Of a DNA stretch of 64,000 bases, positions 53,579 through 63,058 are shown piece after piece. This DNA is from Rhodobacter sp. Lineage in GTDB: Bacteria > Pseudomonadota > Alphaproteobacteria > Rhodobacterales > Rhodobacteraceae. Below the pieces are notes generated by a model. The model made no database searches. It saw nothing but the letters and a program-made list of their open reading frames with translations, and had not been told where the DNA came from. Made by a program: the position numbers and the translations under genes. The stretch lies in contig JADJAB010000004.1 of assembly GCA_016704435.1 (NCBI GenBank), positions 186,001 to 250,000 on the forward strand, in the 5' to 3' direction. Positions within the stretch are counted from its first letter, which is position 1. Each line of letters begins with the position of its first letter.

Positions 53579-55051
53579 TCAATCCTTGCCGGTGTTCTTT
53601 TCCTTGTGCTTGCGCAGCCGGCTGGGGGTGTGGAACTTGCGCTCCTTCCAGGGGTTCTCGTCGCCCTGGCTGCGGAAGAACAGCCGGATCGGCGTGCCCG
53701 GCATGTCGAAATGGTCGCGCAACCCGTTGACCAGATAGCGCTTGTAGCTTTCCGGCAGCTCGTCGGGGCGTGAGCATTTGATCATGAACCCCGGCGGCCG
53801 GGTCTTCACCTGCGTGATGTAGCGCAGCTTGATCCGGTGCCCGCCGGGCGCCGGCGGCGGATGCGCCTCGGTCATGGCACCCAGCCAGGTGTTCAGTCTG
53901 GCGGTCGGAATGCGCCGGTTCCAGACGTCATGCGCAAGACGGATCGCGTCGTGCAGCCGGTCCAGCCCGCGCCCGGTGCGCGCCGACACCGTCACCAAAG
54001 GTGCCCCGCGCAACTGCGGCAACAGCCGCTCGAACATCTCTTTCAGATCGGCCAGCTTGTCCTGCTTTTCGTCTTCCAGATCCCATTTGTTGACCGCGAT
54101 CACCACTGCCCGGCCCTCGGTTTCAGCAAAGTCGGCGATGCGCAGGTCTTGCTGCTCGAACGGGATGTCCACGTCCAGCAGCACCACCACCACTTCGGCG
54201 AAACGCACCGCGCGCAGGCCGTCGGCCACCGACAATTTCTCAAGCTTGGCAACGACTTTCGCCTTCTTCCTCATCCCCGCGGTGTCGAAGATGCGGATCG
54301 GTGTGCCCTGCCAGTCCGCCCGCACCGAAATCGCGTCGCGGGTGATCCCGGCCTCGGGGCCGGTCAGCAGCCGGTCCTCGCCGATGATCTTGTTGATCAG
54401 GGTGGATTTTCCGGCATTCGGCCGCCCGATCACCGCGATCTGCAGCGGCTTTTTCGCGGTTGGCTGATGCGCGGTCTCATCGGCCTCAAGCTCGGCCTCC
54501 GCCTCGCTCAGGTCCAGATCGACCGCGGGCGCATTCTCGGCCTCGCGCTCGGCGAACTCGCCCACCAGCGGGCGCAGCATGTCGCAAAGCTCATCCATCC
54601 CCTCGCCATGTTCGGCCGAAAGGCGCACCGGTTCGCCCAGGCCCAGCGACCAGGCCTCGATCGCGCCGGCGTCGCCTGCCTTGCCCTCGGCCTTGTTCAC
54701 CCCCAGGATCACCCGCGCGCCGCGCTTGCGCAGGATTTCGGCAAAGACCTCGTCCGAGGGCGTCACGCCGACCCGCCCGTCCAGCAGGAACAGGCAGATG
54801 TCGGCCATGTCGACCGCGCGCTCGGTCAGCCGCCGCATCCGGCCTTGCAGCGAATCGTCGGTAACCTCTTCCAGCCCGGCGGTGTCGATCACGGTGAAGC
54901 GCAGATCGAAAAGCCGTGCCTCGCCCTCGCGCAGGTCGCGGGTGACACCGGGGGTGTCATCGACCAAGGCCAGCTTGCGGCCGACCAGCCGGTTGAACAG
55001 GGTGGATTTGCCCACATTGGGGCGCCCCACGATGGCAAGGGTAAAGCTCAT
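53579..55051 (-). CDS. der: ribosome biogenesis GTPase Der (EngA)
   Basis: 490-residue double GTPase needed for 50S subunit maturation. G-domain 1: GRPNVGKSTLFNRLVGRK, DDTPGVTRD, DTAGLEEV, VNKAEGK. A linker rich in acidic residues follows, then G-domain 2: GRPNAGKSTLINKIIGED, DTAGMRKKAKV, AVNKWDLEDEKQ. The C-terminal KH-like domain has FMIKCSRPDELPESYKRYLV and GTPIRLFFRSQGDENPW. It is third in the yfgM-like/bamB/der cluster, 46 bases after bamB. Confidence 0.97.
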   Translation of the reverse strand: MSFTLAIVGRPNVGKSTLFNRLVGRKLALVDDTPGVTRDLREGEARLFDLRFTVIDTAGLEEVTDDSLQGRMRRLTERAVDMADICLFLLDGRVGVTPSDEVFAEILRKRGARVILGVNKAEGKAGDAGAIEAWSLGLGEPVRLSAEHGEGMDELCDMLRPLVGEFAEREAENAPAVDLDLSEAEAELEADETAHQPTAKKPLQIAVIGRPNAGKSTLINKIIGEDRLLTGPEAGITRDAISVRADWQGTPIRIFDTAGMRKKAKVVAKLEKLSVADGLRAVRFAEVVVVLLDVDIPFEQQDLRIADFAETEGRAVVIAVNKWDLEDEKQDKLADLKEMFERLLPQLRGAPLVTVSARTGRGLDRLHDAIRLAHDVWNRRIPTARLNTWLGAMTEAHPPPAPGGHRIKLRYITQVKTRPPGFMIKCSRPDELPESYKRYLVNGLRDHFDMPGTPIRLFFRSQGDENPWKERKFHTPSRLRKHKEKNTGKD

Positions 55052-55097
55052 GTGATGCGTCCGAACAGCGAAGCGCCCCCCTTACACGGGCAAGCGC

Positions 55098-56468
55098 CTA
55101 ACGGAAAGCCACAACCTGCCCCTTGCCGGAGACAACGTAGAGAACGCCGCCCGCGACGGCGGGCTGGCTGGCAGCACCTCCGGGGATGTCGGTCTGGTAG
55201 ACCAGACTGCCGTCGGTGGGGCTGAACCCCGACAGCTTGCCGTCGGAAGAGGCGACCCAGAGCCGTCCGCCGGCCAGGACCGGGCCGTAATGTGCGGTGA
55301 TCGCCTTGCGCTTCTTGACCTTCTCGGCCTCGAAATAGGGCATCTCGACCGACCAGACGATGTCGCCGCTGGCCGCGTCCAGCCGCACCAGCCGGGCTTC
55401 GTCATTGACCATGAACAGCGCGCCGCCGGCGATGGCATAGGGGCCCATGGCGCCTTCGTTCACGCCCCAGATCAGCTGGCCGGATCCTGCCTCCAGCGCC
55501 ACGGTGCGTCCCGCCCCGGTGCCGGCATAGATCGTCTTGCCGACCAGGGCCGCGTCGCCGGTGATGTCGAAGCTGAAGGCATAGGCCCGGCCCAGCCGCT
55601 TGCCCGCCGCCGAGGAATGCCAGACTGCGGTGCCGCCGCCCACCTTCAGCACCGCCATCAGATCGCCGGTGCTGGAGGGGAAATAGACCACGCGGTCGCC
55701 CACGGTGGGGGCAGAACTGCCCAGCCAGCCCGAGGTGCCGGGCGCGCCGAAGACCTGCCATTTGACCTTGCCGTTCGCAGCGTCGATCGCCCAGGCGCTG
55801 CCGTCACGGCCGGTGACATAGATCACGCCGGCGTCGAGCGCCGGGGCGCCGGTCACCGGCGCATCGACGCGCTGGCGCCAGACCACTGCGCCCGTCCCTG
55901 CGTCCAGCGCCACCACCTCGCCATAGGCGGTGGTGGCATAGACCCGGTTGCCATCGGCGGCCAGACCGCCGCCGGACACGCCGCCGCCCTTGTCGAAGGC
56001 GGCCGTCAGGTCGGCCTGCCACAGCACCGCGCCGCCGGTCGAGACGGCGGTGACAAGGCTGCCCGCATCCATGGTGAAGACCCGCCCGCCCGCCACCGCC
56101 GGCGCCGCAGCGACACGGTTCCTGCGGCTGTTGCCCGCGCCGACATTGGCCGCCCACACCGCCTTGGGCGCGGCCGCAAGCGCCACATGCGGCGCGGCGT
56201 GGCGCGGACCGGCGCCGCGCTGGCCCCAGTCGGCATTGGACTGGGCGGCGGGCAGCTGAATCGGCCGGCTTTCCGAGACCGTCGCCAGATCGGGCGCTTT
56301 CGGCGCGGGATTTTCCTCGGTCGGCTGGCTGTCGGCCAGATCAGCCCTGACCGGGAAGCGTTCGCCCGGCAGGATCACTTCCCTCTCGCCGCATGCTGCC
56401 AGCATTGCCAGCGCCGCGACACCCGCCCACAGCCCGTTTCGCCCTGCTGCCACCTTGCCTGCCCTCAT
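55098..56468 (-). CDS. bamB: outer membrane assembly lipoprotein BamB-like (PQQ-like beta-propeller)
   Basis: 456-residue lipoprotein. The lipobox is LAAC with C26 after a hydrophobic leader (LWAGVAALAMLAAC). An extended linker rich in Pro/Ala precedes an eight-bladed PQQ-type propeller. Its blades carry motifs such as VWAANVGAGNSRRN, GRVFTMDAGSLVTAVS, GTGAVVWRQRVDAPVTGAPA, SAWAIDAANGKVKWQVFGAP and GTGAGRTVALEAGSGQLIWG. It matches BamB of the BAM complex, and the gene order yfgM-like/bamB/der is the same as in E. coli. The start at 56468 gives the lipoprotein signal; the ATG at 56498 would add ten polar residues. Confidence 0.9.
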   Translation of the reverse strand: MRAGKVAAGRNGLWAGVAALAMLAACGEREVILPGERFPVRADLADSQPTEENPAPKAPDLATVSESRPIQLPAAQSNADWGQRGAGPRHAAPHVALAAAPKAVWAANVGAGNSRRNRVAAAPAVAGGRVFTMDAGSLVTAVSTGGAVLWQADLTAAFDKGGGVSGGGLAADGNRVYATTAYGEVVALDAGTGAVVWRQRVDAPVTGAPALDAGVIYVTGRDGSAWAIDAANGKVKWQVFGAPGTSGWLGSSAPTVGDRVVYFPSSTGDLMAVLKVGGGTAVWHSSAAGKRLGRAYAFSFDITGDAALVGKTIYAGTGAGRTVALEAGSGQLIWGVNEGAMGPYAIAGGALFMVNDEARLVRLDAASGDIVWSVEMPYFEAEKVKKRKAITAHYGPVLAGGRLWVASSDGKLSGFSPTDGSLVYQTDIPGGAASQPAVAGGVLYVVSGKGQVVAFR

Positions 56469-56506
56469 GTCCTGCCCGTCGTTCAGTCTGCCGTTCAATC
56501 TGCCGT

Positions 56507-57181
56507 TCAGCCGCCCGACGCGGCCTCGTCGGTGTCATTGCCACCGGGCGCGCCTCCCAGCGCGGTGACGACCTGCGCCGCCCTGCCCTTCAGGCTGCCC
56601 GATGCGTCCTGATCCGTGGTCAGGGCCTGCAGGGCTGCGATCGCCGCGTCCACCTTGCCTTCCTCGATCAGCAGATAGGCCAGTTGTTCGGCCGCCAGCG
56701 CCCGGTAGGGCCGGCCGGTGCCGGCAATGCCTTCCAGCGCGGTGCGGCGGTCGGCCAGCGGGACTTCGGCGCCGCCGACGATCGCTCGGCGCAGCACCGC
56801 AAGGTCGTGATAGACCGGCAGGACCGAACCATCGGCAATCAGCGCATCCAGTGCGGCCAGCGTGGCGGCACGGTCATCGGCCGGGTCCGAGCCAAGGATC
56901 AGCGCCATCATCTGCGCCTGTTCGCCATCCGCCGGAACGGCAGCCAGCGCGGCGCGGCGCTCTTGCGGCCCGCCCATGTCCAGCGCGTCCATGATCGCGT
57001 CGCCAAAAGCCTCGGCCCGCGCCTCGGCGCGCGACTTCAGCCATTCGTTCACCGCCGTGCCGCCGACCACGCCCAGCACCAGGACGACCCCGATCCAGCC
57101 GTATTTGCGAAAGGCCGCGAACAGCCGGTCGCGCCGGACCTCTTCGGTCACTTCCTCGATGAAACTGTCTGGAGTGCTCAC
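56507..57181 (-). CDS. YfgM-like tetratricopeptide membrane protein
   Basis: 224 residues from a GTG at 57181 (VSTPDSFIEEVTEEVRRDRL), the family N-terminus; an in-frame ATG at 57235 adds 18 atypical basic residues. One membrane span (YGWIGVVLVLGVVGGTAVNE) is at about residues 28-45, followed by a periplasmic helical TPR-like domain with ALAAVPADGEQAQMMALILG and AAEQLAYLLIEEGKVDAAIA. In E. coli YfgM is an ancillary subunit of the SecYEG translocon, with a chaperone link. It lies 38 bases upstream of bamB on the same strand. Confidence 0.82.
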   Translation of the reverse strand: MSTPDSFIEEVTEEVRRDRLFAAFRKYGWIGVVLVLGVVGGTAVNEWLKSRAEARAEAFGDAIMDALDMGGPQERRAALAAVPADGEQAQMMALILGSDPADDRAATLAALDALIADGSVLPVYHDLAVLRRAIVGGAEVPLADRRTALEGIAGTGRPYRALAAEQLAYLLIEEGKVDAAIAALQALTTDQDASGSLKGRAAQVVTALGGAPGGNDTDEAASGG

Positions 57182-57271
57182 GCTTGCCTCGGCCTTGTTC
57201 TTGCGTCCGGTCCTCTTGCCCCGTCTTACAGGCAAAGCGCCAAGGTTGCCAAGCCCCGGCCCGATCCTTGC

Positions 57272-60200
57272 TTAGTTGCCGCCCAGCCGGGACTGGTAGT
57301 TGGTGATCCAGCTTTCATACATCTCGGGCAATTCGCCGCGCGCCTTCAGGCCCTGCAACAAGGCCAGCGATTCCTGCAGATAGGCCGTCGGATCGTCATA
57401 ATAGCTGGCCGTGCGGTCCAGCGCAGTTGCCAGGTCCAGGATGTTCAACCGGTCGCCGGGTTCCTGCTGGTCGATCCAGCGCATGATGCCAAGGGCGCGG
57501 TCCTCGAACGGCAGGCCGGTCGCGCGGTCGTCGGCAATATAATAGGTGTCGGCCAGCTTTTTGCAGCGCAAAGCCCAGGTCGCGTTGCGCCGGAATGCTG
57601 ACGGGGTCCTGATCGACCAACCATTGCCGGACCGCCACCGAGATCTCCAGATCCGCCCGCGCGCCCATGGTGTCGCCCAGTTGCAGCTTGCTGTCGCCCA
57701 GCCGGTAAAGCGCCAGCGCATAGTCGCCGGCCGCCGGCTTGTCGTACGGATCGGCGGAAGACAGCTTGTAGGCCCCGCTGACCAGAACCTCGAACGCGGC
57801 CTTGGCGCCCTGATGGTCGCCGGTCTGCGACCGAGCGATGCCAAGCCGGTTTGCCGCCACCATCTGGTCCAGCACGAAGGTCGGGTTTTCGGGATTCGTG
57901 GCCAGCACAAGATCGGCCTTCGCCAGCGCCAGTTCTGCCCAGGGGACCGCCCGCGCCGGATCGCCGGCGGCAACGGCGATGTTGGAAACCTCGGCCGCGA
58001 AGATCGCGATGTCGCGCTGGCTGGACAGGTTGCCGGGGTCCGCCGTCACCACCGTCTGCAGGATGTCCACCGCTTCGGCATAGGCCGCCTCGGCGGCCGC
58101 AGAATTGCCCAGCTGCCATTGCAGCCCGCCGATCGACCCCAGCGAATAGGTCAGGTCAAGCTGGAACTGCACCACCGTCGGGTCGGCCGCCGCCGTGGCC
58201 CGGCGGGTGGCCAGGGCGGTCTGTTGGGCCGCCAGCGCCGGTCCGGTATCGCCCAGGCCGGCCAGCGCCTGGCCCACCAGGTCAAGGCAGACGCCCAGTT
58301 CGCGCTGCCGCTGCAGGTTGCCCGGATCGACCGCGACAATGGCAAGCCGCATGTCGCGGCAGGCGCCATAGGCGTCCAGCGCGCCCTGGAACTCGCCCTC
58401 CTGCTGATAGATCATCCCGACCCGTTCGTGGCTGTAGGCCAGGTCGCCCGCCCAGATGACGTTGGCCTGGTCCAGCACCACAAGTTCGGCCCGGATGCCG
58501 CGCGCCTGTTCATGCGACATCAGCGCCGAGCCGACATCGCCCATCATTTCATAAATCTCGGCCACTTTCACGTAGATGACCGAACTGTCGCGCTTGCGCG
58601 TCACGTTGCCGGGGTCCAGCGCCTGCAGGTCCTCGTAGATCTTCATCGCCTCGATGAAGGCGGCCAGCGCCGAATCCAGGTCGCCCTCGTCGCGCGTCGA
58701 GTTGCCCAGCCGCTCATAGGCGATCGCCAGCGACCGGCGGATATCCAGATCGTTCGGGTATTGACCGACGAGTTTCTGCGAAATGCGCAGCATCACGTCA
58801 AAGGCATCGCGGGCCCCGGCGCGGTCGCCCATCTTCACCAGCACGTCGCCGATGCGTTCATGGCTGATCGACAGGTCCTGATTGTACAACAGTTCGTCCG
58901 GCGCGCTTTCCAGCAGAACCTGCGCGATGCCCAGGCTTTCCTGATAGGCCGACAGCGCCCCGGCCAGATCGTTCAGCGCAAAGCGCACGTCACCCAGCTT
59001 GTTCAGCACCACCTCGCGGTCACGCTGCAGGGCCGGGTCGCCGGGATAGGTGTCATTCTGCTTTGCCGTCGCGTCATGGGCGCGCGAAAAGGCCACTTCC
59101 GCCTCGCGCAGATAGCCCTGCTGCTGCAAGACGTCACCGACCGAGTTCAGGCTCCAGACCAGTTCGCGGCCCCAGCCGAAGTCGAACGGATCGGCCAGCA
59201 ACTGCGCCTCGGCGAATTCAGACCGGGTCATGAAGGCGCCAAGGGCGCCAAAGGTGTTGCCGGCCACCAGTTGCATCCGGCCCAGATCGTCCAGCGCGAA
59301 GTTATAGGCAAAGCGGGTGTCGCGGTCGGGCAGGTCGGCCTCGATCTCGGCGTAAAGCTCCACCGCCTTGGTCAGGTCCGTGATCGCCAGGTCATAGCGC
59401 AGATCGGTGCGTGCGGCCTTGGCGTTCAGGATATGGGTGCTGGCCTCCGACAGGGTGCGGGTCAGGAAGTTTGTCTTCAGCCCGGCCCGCGCGGTGGCGT
59501 CGATGCCGGCGGCCTCGGTCAGCAGGGCGCGGGCGGCGTCGAACGACCCCAGAGTCAGCTGTTCCTCGGCCCTTGCGCGCAGGTCGGCCACGCGCGGATC
59601 GTCGCTGGCGTATTTCACCAGCTCGGCCTGGAACTGGCCGTAGGATTGCGCCGCGTCCAGCAAGAGCCGGTGGCGTTCATCGGCCGATTGCCGGGCCAGA
59701 TCGCCCGAGATCAGGGCTGCGTAAAGCGGCGCCAGCGGCATGTCATGCGTGGTGGCGATCTCTTCGACCTCGGCGCGCAGATCGGGCGTCAGGTCGGCCA
59801 TCGCCATCAGAAGCTGGTCGCGTTCCGGCAGATCGCCTTGTTCAGATATGAAGACCAGCCGCGGCAGGCCGCTTTCGATATAGGGCAGCTGGCGCCCGCG
59901 CGAGCGGTCGTAGACATCCTGCTGCACCAGCGTCAGCGCCGATTTCAGCTCCACCCCCTTGGTGGCGAAATGGCGCAGCAGGGCCGAGGTGAAGGGCGAA
60001 TTCGTGCCATCGCCATCCGCCGCAGTTTCGCCCGGCGCAGCGGAAAAGGCAAACAGAACCCCTTCGGACCGGCCGATCCGGCCAAGGCCGGGTTGCGGCT
60101 TTGGCGCATCCGGCGCATCGCCCGCCAACGCCACCGCGCCGCGGCCATCCTCGCTGCCCGTGGCGCCGGCGGCAAAGGGATCGTCGCGGCAGGCATCCAG

Positions 60201-60629
60201 CAGCATGATCGACATCGGTGCCACCTCGGCCAGCACCTGCTGCACCTCTTCCAGCGACAGCGAGGATTCAGCAAGCGTCGCCGAAGAGGATGGGTCGGCG
60301 TCGGTCGGAAGCAGGTAGTTCACCCCTTGCAAGGCCACGCCATGCCCGGCAAAGAACACCAGCGCCACATCGGCGCCGGTCGCGTCCTGGCGGAAATCTT
60401 CCAGCGCGCGGCGCATCCGTTTCAGGTCGCGGTCGGTCTCCAGCCAGACTTCGAAGCCCAGGCCTTCCAGCATGGCTTCCATGGCGCGGGCATCGTTGAC
60501 CGGATTGTCCAGGGCGCGGACGCTGGTGTAATCCTCGGCCGCCAGGACAAGCGCCACGCGCCGTTCGGCAAGCGCCGCCGAAGCGAGCCCGAGAAACAGA
60601 CAGACGGAAAATAAAACGCGGCGCAGCAT
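57272..60629 (-). CDS. secreted caspase family protein with TPR array (one frameshift in this sequence)
   Basis: About 1118 residues if intact. Residues 1-21 are a signal peptide (MLRRVLFSVCLFLGLASAALA). Residues about 22-240 are a caspase p20-like (peptidase C14) domain starting RRVALVLAAEDYTSVRALDN, with the dyad histidine H96 in FFAGHGVAL and cysteine C147 in MLLDACRDDPFAAG. The remaining 850 residues are helical repeats of the TPR type, for example LLYNQDLSISHERIGDVLVK and DIRRSLAIAYERLGNSTRDE. At 57558-57562 (T5 on the plus strand) one extra base breaks the frame; removing it joins LGFALQK to LADTYYIADDRATGLPFEDR and the real C-terminus SRLGGN. Likely an envelope-located protease or scaffold; target unknown. 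Confidence 0.85.
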
Positions 60630-60726
60630 CGCGTTAGCCCACCTCCAATGCCGCGATCCTGCCCCTTGACCGGGGCCGGGTCAAAGAAAATATGCCTCCC
60701 CTGCGGCATTCCTGACCCCGTCGCCC

Positions 60727-62564
60727 CTATTCGGCAGCGACGGCTTCCTCTTCTTCCGCCGCCTGGCGCGCCCACATCGCGCAGTAGCGACCATTCTGCG
60801 CCAGAAGTGCGTCATGGGTGCCACGCTCCACCACGCGGCCGGCCTCCATCACAAGGATCAGGTCGGCATCGGCAATGGTCGACAGCCGGGGCGCGATCAC
60901 GATCACGCTGCGGCCCTGCCCCATTTCGTCCAGGGATTCCTGGATCGACTGCTCGGTCTGGGTGTCCAGCGCCGAGGTCGCCTCGTCCAGGATAAGGATC
61001 GGCGGGTTCTTCAGCAGCGTGCGCGCGATGCCCACCCGCTGCTTTTCGCCACCCGACAACTTCAGCCCGCGTTCACCAACGGCCGAGTCATAGCCCTCGG
61101 GCAGGCTGATGATGAAGTCATGGATGCGCGCCGCCTTGGCCGCCGCCACGATCTCGGCCTCGGTGGCGCCGTCGCGGCCATAGCCGATGTTGTAGCGGAT
61201 GGTGTCGTTGAACAGCACCGTATCCTGCGGCACCACGCCGATCTGCGCATGCAGTGAGGATTGCGTCACCTCGCGGATGTCCTGCCCGTCGATGCGGATC
61301 GCCCCCCGGTGATGTCGTACAAGCGGAACAGCAGCCGCCCGATGGTGGACTTGCCGCGACCCGAGGTGCCGACCAGCGCCACCCGCTGCCCCGGCGCCAC
61401 GGTAAAGCTGATGCCCTTCAGGATCTCGCGGCTGGGATCATAGGCAAAATGCACGTCGTCGAAGACGATCTCGCCGCCGCGCACCTCCAGCGGCTTTGCG
61501 TCCGGCGCATCGGCGATCTCGGCCGGCTGGCCCAGCAGCGAGAACATCTCGCCCATGTCGACCAGCGCCTGGCGGATCTCGCGGTAGACCGTGCCGAGAA
61601 AGTTCAGCGGCATGGTGATCTGGATCATGTAGGCGTTGACCATGACGAAATCGCCCACCGTCAGCGTGCCCGCCTGCACGCCCTTCGCCGCCATCACCAT
61701 GACGATGACCAGCCCCGAGGTGATCAGGAACGACTGCCCGCCGTTCAGGAATGCCAGCGACTGGCCGGTCTTGACCGCCGCCGTCTCATAGCCCTGCATC
61801 GCCGCGTCATAGCGCGCAGCTTCGCGCGCTTCGGCGTTGAAATACTTGACGGTTTCGTAATTCAGCAGGCTGTCGACCGCCTTCTGGTTGGCATCGGTGT
61901 CCTGGTCATTCATCTGCCGGCGGATCTTGACCCGCCATTCGGTGACCTTGAAGGTGAAGGTGACGTAGAGCGCGATCGTCACCACCACCACGGCGGCATA
62001 TTGCCAGCCGAAGACCAGCGCGAAGATGATCGAGACCATCGACAGCTCCAGGATCAGCGGCCCGATCGAAAACAGCATGAAGCGCAGCAGGAAATCGACG
62101 CCCTTGACGCCGCGCTCGATGATCCGGCTCAGCCCGCCGGTCTTGCGGGTGATGTGATAGCGCAAGGATAGCTGGTGGATATGGGTGAATGTCTCCAGCG
62201 CCAGCCGGCGCAGCGCACGCTGGCCGACGCGCACGAAGACCGCATCGCGCGCCTCGCCGAAGGCCACCGCCCCCAGCCGCGCCACGCCGTAGGCCACGGT
62301 CAGCCCGACCGCGCCATAGGCCAGCATCCAGCCCGGATCGGTGCCGGTTTCGCCGGCCAGCGCATCCACCGCCAGCTTGTAGAGGAACGGCGTCACGATC
62401 GAGACCAGCTTGGCCGCGAACAGCATCACCAGCGCGATCACCACCCGGCGCTTTACCCAGCCCTGCCCCTCGGGCCAGAGATAGGGCAGCACCCGCGCCA
62501 AGGTCTGCCAGCCGGAACGCTTCGGCACATGCTGGTCGGCAGAAGTGGCGGTTGACCGGCGCAT
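60727..62564 (-). CDS. Atm1-type ABC exporter, fused permease/ATPase (one frameshift in this sequence)
   Basis: About 612 residues if intact. Six-helix membrane domain (about 35-330) starting WQTLARVLPYLWPEGQGWVK, resembling ATM1/HMT1 half-transporters that export glutathione-linked sulfur or heavy-metal conjugates. The ATPase has Walker A VGTSGRGKSTIGRLLF, signature LSGGEKQRVGIARTLL, Walker B ILILDEATSALD. The frame breaks in a run of six C at 61302-61307; a seventh restores TGGAIRIDGQDIREVTQSSL. The H-loop reads IAPRLSTIADAD, with Pro (codon 60889-60891, about residue 559) where His is expected. The start at 62564 follows AAGGAG. It is divergent from an ArsR gene, suggesting metal-responsive control. 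Confidence 0.87.
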
Positions 62565-62619
62565 CGGGCGCTCCTTCGGGAATGGCATTGATCGCCCGGC
62601 GCGGTTGCGATAGGCTCAT

Positions 62620-62643
62620 TTCAACTTCGCATGAGTAGTTGAA
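62620..62643. promoter_or_regulatory. probable ArsR operator between divergent genes
   Basis: Inverted repeat TTCAACT-N10-AGTTGAA. Its TTCAA...TTGAA half-sites match the pattern of ArsR/SmtB operators. It ends two bases before the arsR start codon and lies 56 bases before the ABC exporter start, so binding could block both genes. Confidence 0.6.
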
Positions 62644-62645
62644 CG

Positions 62646-63008
62646 ATGAACCGGAGTAAAGCCCTCGCCGCGCTGTCGGCCCTTGCCCACGGGGCACGGC
62701 TCGATCTGATCCGGCTCCTGGTGCCGCTGGGCGCGAACGGTCTGGCTGCGGGCGAGATCGCGCGCGAGTTGGGGCTGTCGTCGTCGGGGCTGTCGTTCCA
62801 CCTGTCGGCGCTGGAACAGGCCGGGCTGCTGACCTCGCGCCGGGTGGCACGCAACGTGTTCTACGCCGTCGATCCAGCGGGCCTGGGCGGCACCATCGGC
62901 TGGCTTCTGAACGATTGCTGCATGGAACACCCCGAAGTGGTGGCCTGCTCCCACCTGGGCCGCGAGCGCGCCGAAGCCCGCCTGCATCCGGACGAGCCGC
63001 AGCCGTAG
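62646..63008 (+). CDS. ArsR/SmtB family metalloregulator
   Basis: 120-residue winged-helix repressor. The HTH is GLAAGEIARELGLSSSGLSF with HLSALEQAGLL (about residues 32-62), followed by the beta-hairpin wing TSRRVARNVFYAVDP. A C-terminal thiol cluster, C91-C92-x2-H95 and C101-x-H103 in LLNDCCMEHPEVVACSH, looks like a metal or metalloid sensing site. It is divergent from the Atm1-type exporter, with the operator covering the region just before its ATG. No good Shine-Dalgarno sequence is seen, so it may be translated from a very short leader. Confidence 0.88.
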   Translation: MNRSKALAALSALAHGARLDLIRLLVPLGANGLAAGEIARELGLSSSGLSFHLSALEQAGLLTSRRVARNVFYAVDPAGLGGTIGWLLNDCCMEHPEVVACSHLGRERAEARLHPDEPQP

Positions 63009-63058
63009 GGCGGGTCGTTCCGCGGCCGCTGGCCGCGGGTTGACCGCCGCCCGTCGGG

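Noticed and set aside
57546..60614. A 1022-codon plus-strand ORF antisense to the caspase-TPR gene
   Set aside because: It is a high-GC shadow frame. The translation is rich in Arg, Gln and His with no domains, while the minus strand encodes a signal peptide, a caspase domain and TPR repeats.
60666..60684. TTGACC/GGTCAA hairpin as a terminator between the exporter and the caspase gene
   Set aside because: The stem is only 6 bp with no T-tract on the minus strand, and it lies just upstream of the caspase gene start, so a terminator call is weak.
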